The notes beneath the pieces were generated by a model. It searched no databases. It was not told where the DNA came from and saw only the letters and a program-made list of their open reading frames with translations. A DNA stretch of 64,000 nt from Microthrix sp041394405 (GTDB lineage Bacteria; Actinomycetota; Acidimicrobiia; Acidimicrobiales; Microtrichaceae). Positions 61,758-64,000 of this stretch are shown piece after piece. The stretch is taken from NCBI GenBank assembly GCA_041394405.1, contig JAWKIF010000006.1, positions 372,001 to 436,000 on the forward strand. Direction: 5' to 3'. The position numbers and the translations under genes are program-made. Within the stretch, counting starts at the first letter, position 1. Each line of letters begins with the position of its first letter.

Positions 61758-63517
61758 GGCGCCGCAACCGACGAGGCACTGGCCGCGGCGGGCAGGTCGT
61801 CGCGGCGGGTGACCAGCAACACCGCTGCCACGGAGGCCACGGCATTGCCGAGGCCCCAGGCGGCGATGGCCCCGTCCAACGAGCGGCTGGGCACCAATGC
61901 CACGGCGAGGCCCAGCACGCAGGTGGCTGCGAACAGGGTCATCACGACGATGGCTGCGGAGTCCCCGCGCACGCGGGCCCGGGCCAGCGCCACCGAGGTG
62001 AGCGACCACGGAATACCACCGGCCACCAGCCAGGGCAGGATCCGCCCCGCCTCGGTGTAGTCGGCGCCGTAGATGGTGGGAAGCAGCACGGCCAAGACGC
62101 CGGCACCCACGGTGGCCACCAGCATCGACCCGACGGCCAACGTCGCGGCCCGTCGGGTGGTTCCGGGCTGCAGGCCGGCGTCGCGGCTGCCCTCCACCAG
62201 AAACACCCGGCCGATGGTGACGGGCAGGATGAAGGCCACCGCTGCGATGGACCAGGCGAGGAAGAAGTTGGCGTAGGTCACCGACCTCACGTTGACGAAG
62301 ACCACAACGGGAAGGATGAACTGGGGGGCGAGGATGGCCAGGTGCGACAGGTAGTTGACCCCGGCGTAGCGCACGGGCGTGGACCAGCCGCCCTGGGGTC
62401 GGGCCAGGGCGGGCGCCGGGTTGCCGGCCCGCCGCAGCATTCCCAAGGCGATCAGCCCGGAGGCGGCAATGGGCGTCGCCATGATGAAGAACAGCCACAC
62501 GCCCACGTTGCCCAGGGTGGGCAGCAGCACCAGGGGCAGCCGCACCGCCCCGGCCAGCGCCAGGCGCCAGAACACCCAGCTCCAACGCCGGGCCCACATC
62601 AGGCGCGAGTCGGCCAGCGCGGCGATGGCGTTGGCCGCCGCCACGGCGCCGAAGCCGGCGAGGGCCAACGGGCCGGCGCCGCCGAGCGCGTCGATGGCCG
62701 AGTTGGAGTCGGAGACCCAACCGACCGCCGCCAGGTACGCAGCGGTGCCCACCACCGACGAGCCCATGGTGGCCAGGGTGGCCCAGCCCAACAACGGGTC
62801 GCGATCTCGCTCGGGTCGGAAGCGGCCGAGCAGCTCCTGCAGGCCCAGCGCAGTGGCGTAGTTGACGAACTGCAGCGACGTGAACAGCCCCGAGGCCACG
62901 CCCACATCGCCTTGATCGAAGCGTCGGGCGGCCAACACCCAGAATGCCACGCCCGTCAGGGCCTGGGCCAGGAATCCCAACATCACCCAGGCCGACCCCG
63001 AGACCAGGTGGCGCCCCTCGCCGGACCCACCGAGCAGCGACCTCCACGCACGCAGGCTGGTGAGGGGGGAGGACCCGGCGGCGACGCCCTCGCCCCGAGG
63101 CACGTCGCGCGCCTCGCCGGTTTCAGAGCCGTCGACCTCGTCGATGTCTCGGTTCGCGCGCCGGCGCCAGGCGGGTCGGGAAGCGACCAGCCATGCCAGG
63201 AGCAGCACCCCGGTGAGCCGACCAGCGTCGGCCGCCAGCGTGCGTTCCCGCACGAAGCGGGCCGAGGCAAACGGCCCTCCGTATCGGGCTTCGAACAACG
63301 TCGCCCCGGCGGTGAGTGCGGCGGCGGCCAACACGTAGGCGCCCGCCAACGACGGCGACAGGGTGGCAACCACCGCCCCCAGCGCACCGATGCCGGCCCC
63401 CACCCAGCCCCCGATGAGCCAGCCGCCGACCGCAACCAGCAGCACCCGGGCCAGGGCGCCCAGCGACCCCGGGGGCGGCGCGACCGAGCGGCGGCGCACT
63501 GGCGAGCGTCCGATCAT
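61751..63517 (-). CDS. Wzx-like polysaccharide flippase
   Basis: Integral membrane protein of 588 residues in the MATE/MOP group that moves lipid-linked glycan units outward. About 14 helices are visible; the typical flippase part starts near residue 170 (HLVSGSAWVMLGFLAQALTG). Before it is an extra hydrophobic region of two to four helices (about 20-105) and a basic linker, which is unusual. ATG at 63517 overlaps the upstream stop as ATGA. A longer upstream frame runs through that gene and is rejected. Confidence 0.87.
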   Translation of the reverse strand: MIGRSPVRRRSVAPPPGSLGALARVLLVAVGGWLIGGWVGAGIGALGAVVATLSPSLAGAYVLAAAALTAGATLFEARYGGPFASARFVRERTLAADAGRLTGVLLLAWLVASRPAWRRRANRDIDEVDGSETGEARDVPRGEGVAAGSSPLTSLRAWRSLLGGSGEGRHLVSGSAWVMLGFLAQALTGVAFWVLAARRFDQGDVGVASGLFTSLQFVNYATALGLQELLGRFRPERDRDPLLGWATLATMGSSVVGTAAYLAAVGWVSDSNSAIDALGGAGPLALAGFGAVAAANAIAALADSRLMWARRWSWVFWRLALAGAVRLPLVLLPTLGNVGVWLFFIMATPIAASGLIALGMLRRAGNPAPALARPQGGWSTPVRYAGVNYLSHLAILAPQFILPVVVFVNVRSVTYANFFLAWSIAAVAFILPVTIGRVFLVEGSRDAGLQPGTTRRAATLAVGSMLVATVGAGVLAVLLPTIYGADYTEAGRILPWLVAGGIPWSLTSVALARARVRGDSAAIVVMTLFAATCVLGLAVALVPSRSLDGAIAAWGLGNAVASVAAVLLVTRRDDLPAAASASSVAAPQ

Positions 63518-64000
63518 GGCCGACGACGCCATCGTCGCGGGCCGACGGCCACCACGGCCGCCACAGCAACCGCCAGGATGGTGATGGCGAGGGCGGCGGT
63601 GTAGGTGCGCTGGGGCGTGTAGACGGCCACCATCTCCGATGGGCTGCCCTCCACCTCCCAACCCGCCAGGGTATCCAGGGCGATGGACCGTTGCGAGCTC
63701 TCGCCGTCGAAGCTGGCGGACCAGCCGGCCCCCGCAGCCTGTCCGATGATCACCTGGGTGGGCCCCGGCAGGCTCAGGTCGGCCGCCACCACGGTGCGTC
63801 CCAGCTCGGTGAGCGATGCGGCCCGCGACCGCGCCTCGGCCGCCGGGGAGCCGGTCGGTGCGGGCGTGTCGGTCGGGGTGAGAAGCACCCGGCTGATCAG
63901 GCCCTGGCCGCCCAGCGTGGTGTCCAGCCGATGCTCACCGGGGCGCAGGCCCACGGTGTTGCACGTCGCCAACTCCAGCTGATCGGCCGCCAGCTCCTCC
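63514..64000 (-). CDS. C-terminal end of a large membrane protein, 5' end outside window
   Basis: The frame is open to the right edge, with 161 codons visible and no credible start. The visible part is an extracytoplasmic beta-rich domain (VGLRPGEHRLDTT, QVIIGQAAGAGWSASFDG) followed by a final membrane helix (LAITILAVAVAAVVAV) and a basic end. The layout, in which a GxHxL block and a GW block precede one last helix, recalls the C-terminus of AftD-type arabinofuranosyltransferases (DUF3367), but this is a weak resemblance. It is co-transcribed with the flippase. Confidence 0.6.
   Translation of the reverse strand, partial: EELAADQLELATCNTVGLRPGEHRLDTTLGGQGLISRVLLTPTDTPAPTGSPAAEARSRAASLTELGRTVVAADLSLPGPTQVIIGQAAGAGWSASFDGESSQRSIALDTLAGWEVEGSPSEMVAVYTPQRTYTAALAITILAVAVAAVVAVGPRRWRRRP

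Noticed and set aside
61430..63604. A 724-codon plus-strand frame opposite the flippase
   Set aside because: No domain and typical shadow composition; the minus strand encodes an evident flippase.

Overview
The window is about 64 kb of very GC-rich DNA with almost no free space: about 53 protein genes, many overlapping by 4 bases at ATGA or GTGA junctions. The gene content points to an actinobacterium. Signs are the F420 genes cofD and cofE, the actinobacterial families DUF3499 and DUF5719 near manB, Trm112 and ahcY, a wax ester/triacylglycerol synthase, PspA, and many start codons placed 6 to 9 bases after a TANNNT -10 box (leaderless mRNAs). The class Acidimicrobiia would fit, but that is an inference from gene content. 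I saw no rRNA, tRNA or CRISPR array.

Layout. 1-9.8 kb: nucleotide-sugar and glycosyltransferase genes (UDP-xylose synthase, GDP-fucose synthase, three overlapping GT4 enzymes, a sugar-1-phosphate nucleotidyltransferase), two unrecognised membrane proteins, and an IS630-type element inserted exactly at the nucleotidyltransferase stop codon. 9.8-16.5 kb: an SDR, a small membrane protein, DedA, a gmd-cofD-cofE run, an XRE regulator and an Rmd-like reductase. 16.6-22.8 kb: an operon of a giant GT2/membrane fusion, a DUF5719 protein and a thioredoxin, closed by a strong hairpin. 22.9-35.9 kb: a DUF6777 lipoprotein, ftsH, then DUF3499, a CPBP protease, a large multi-spanning protein, manB, Trm112, sugar-phosphate isomerase, ahcY, an SDR and a membrane protein. 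35.9-41.8 kb: dNTPase, an orphan gene, a membrane-anchored GH43 protein, obgE and proB. 41.8-48.7 kb: a minus-strand envelope run of a binding-protein-like gene, a binding-protein/VWA lipoprotein, a coiled-coil protein, murJ and pspA. 49.0-54.6 kb: WS/DGAT acyltransferase, a CbbX-like AAA protein, and a MoxR/VWA pair. 54.6-64 kb: a second surface-glycan cluster (GT2, GT4, two paralogous anchored beta-sandwich proteins, O-acyltransferase, methyltransferase, sulfotransferase, flippase, and the end of a large membrane protein).

How the genes fit together. The isomerase, phosphomannomutase and nucleotidyltransferase can make GDP-mannose. Gmd then feeds Fcl (GDP-L-fucose) and the Rmd-like enzyme (GDP-D-rhamnose), and the UXS-like enzyme makes UDP-xylose. 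These donors would serve the GT4, GT2 and membrane enzymes that build an envelope polysaccharide, which the right-hand cluster could acylate, methylate, sulfate and export. The most unusual non-coding signals are two intergenic doublets of hairpins, unrelated in sequence but both with an exact 62-bp period.
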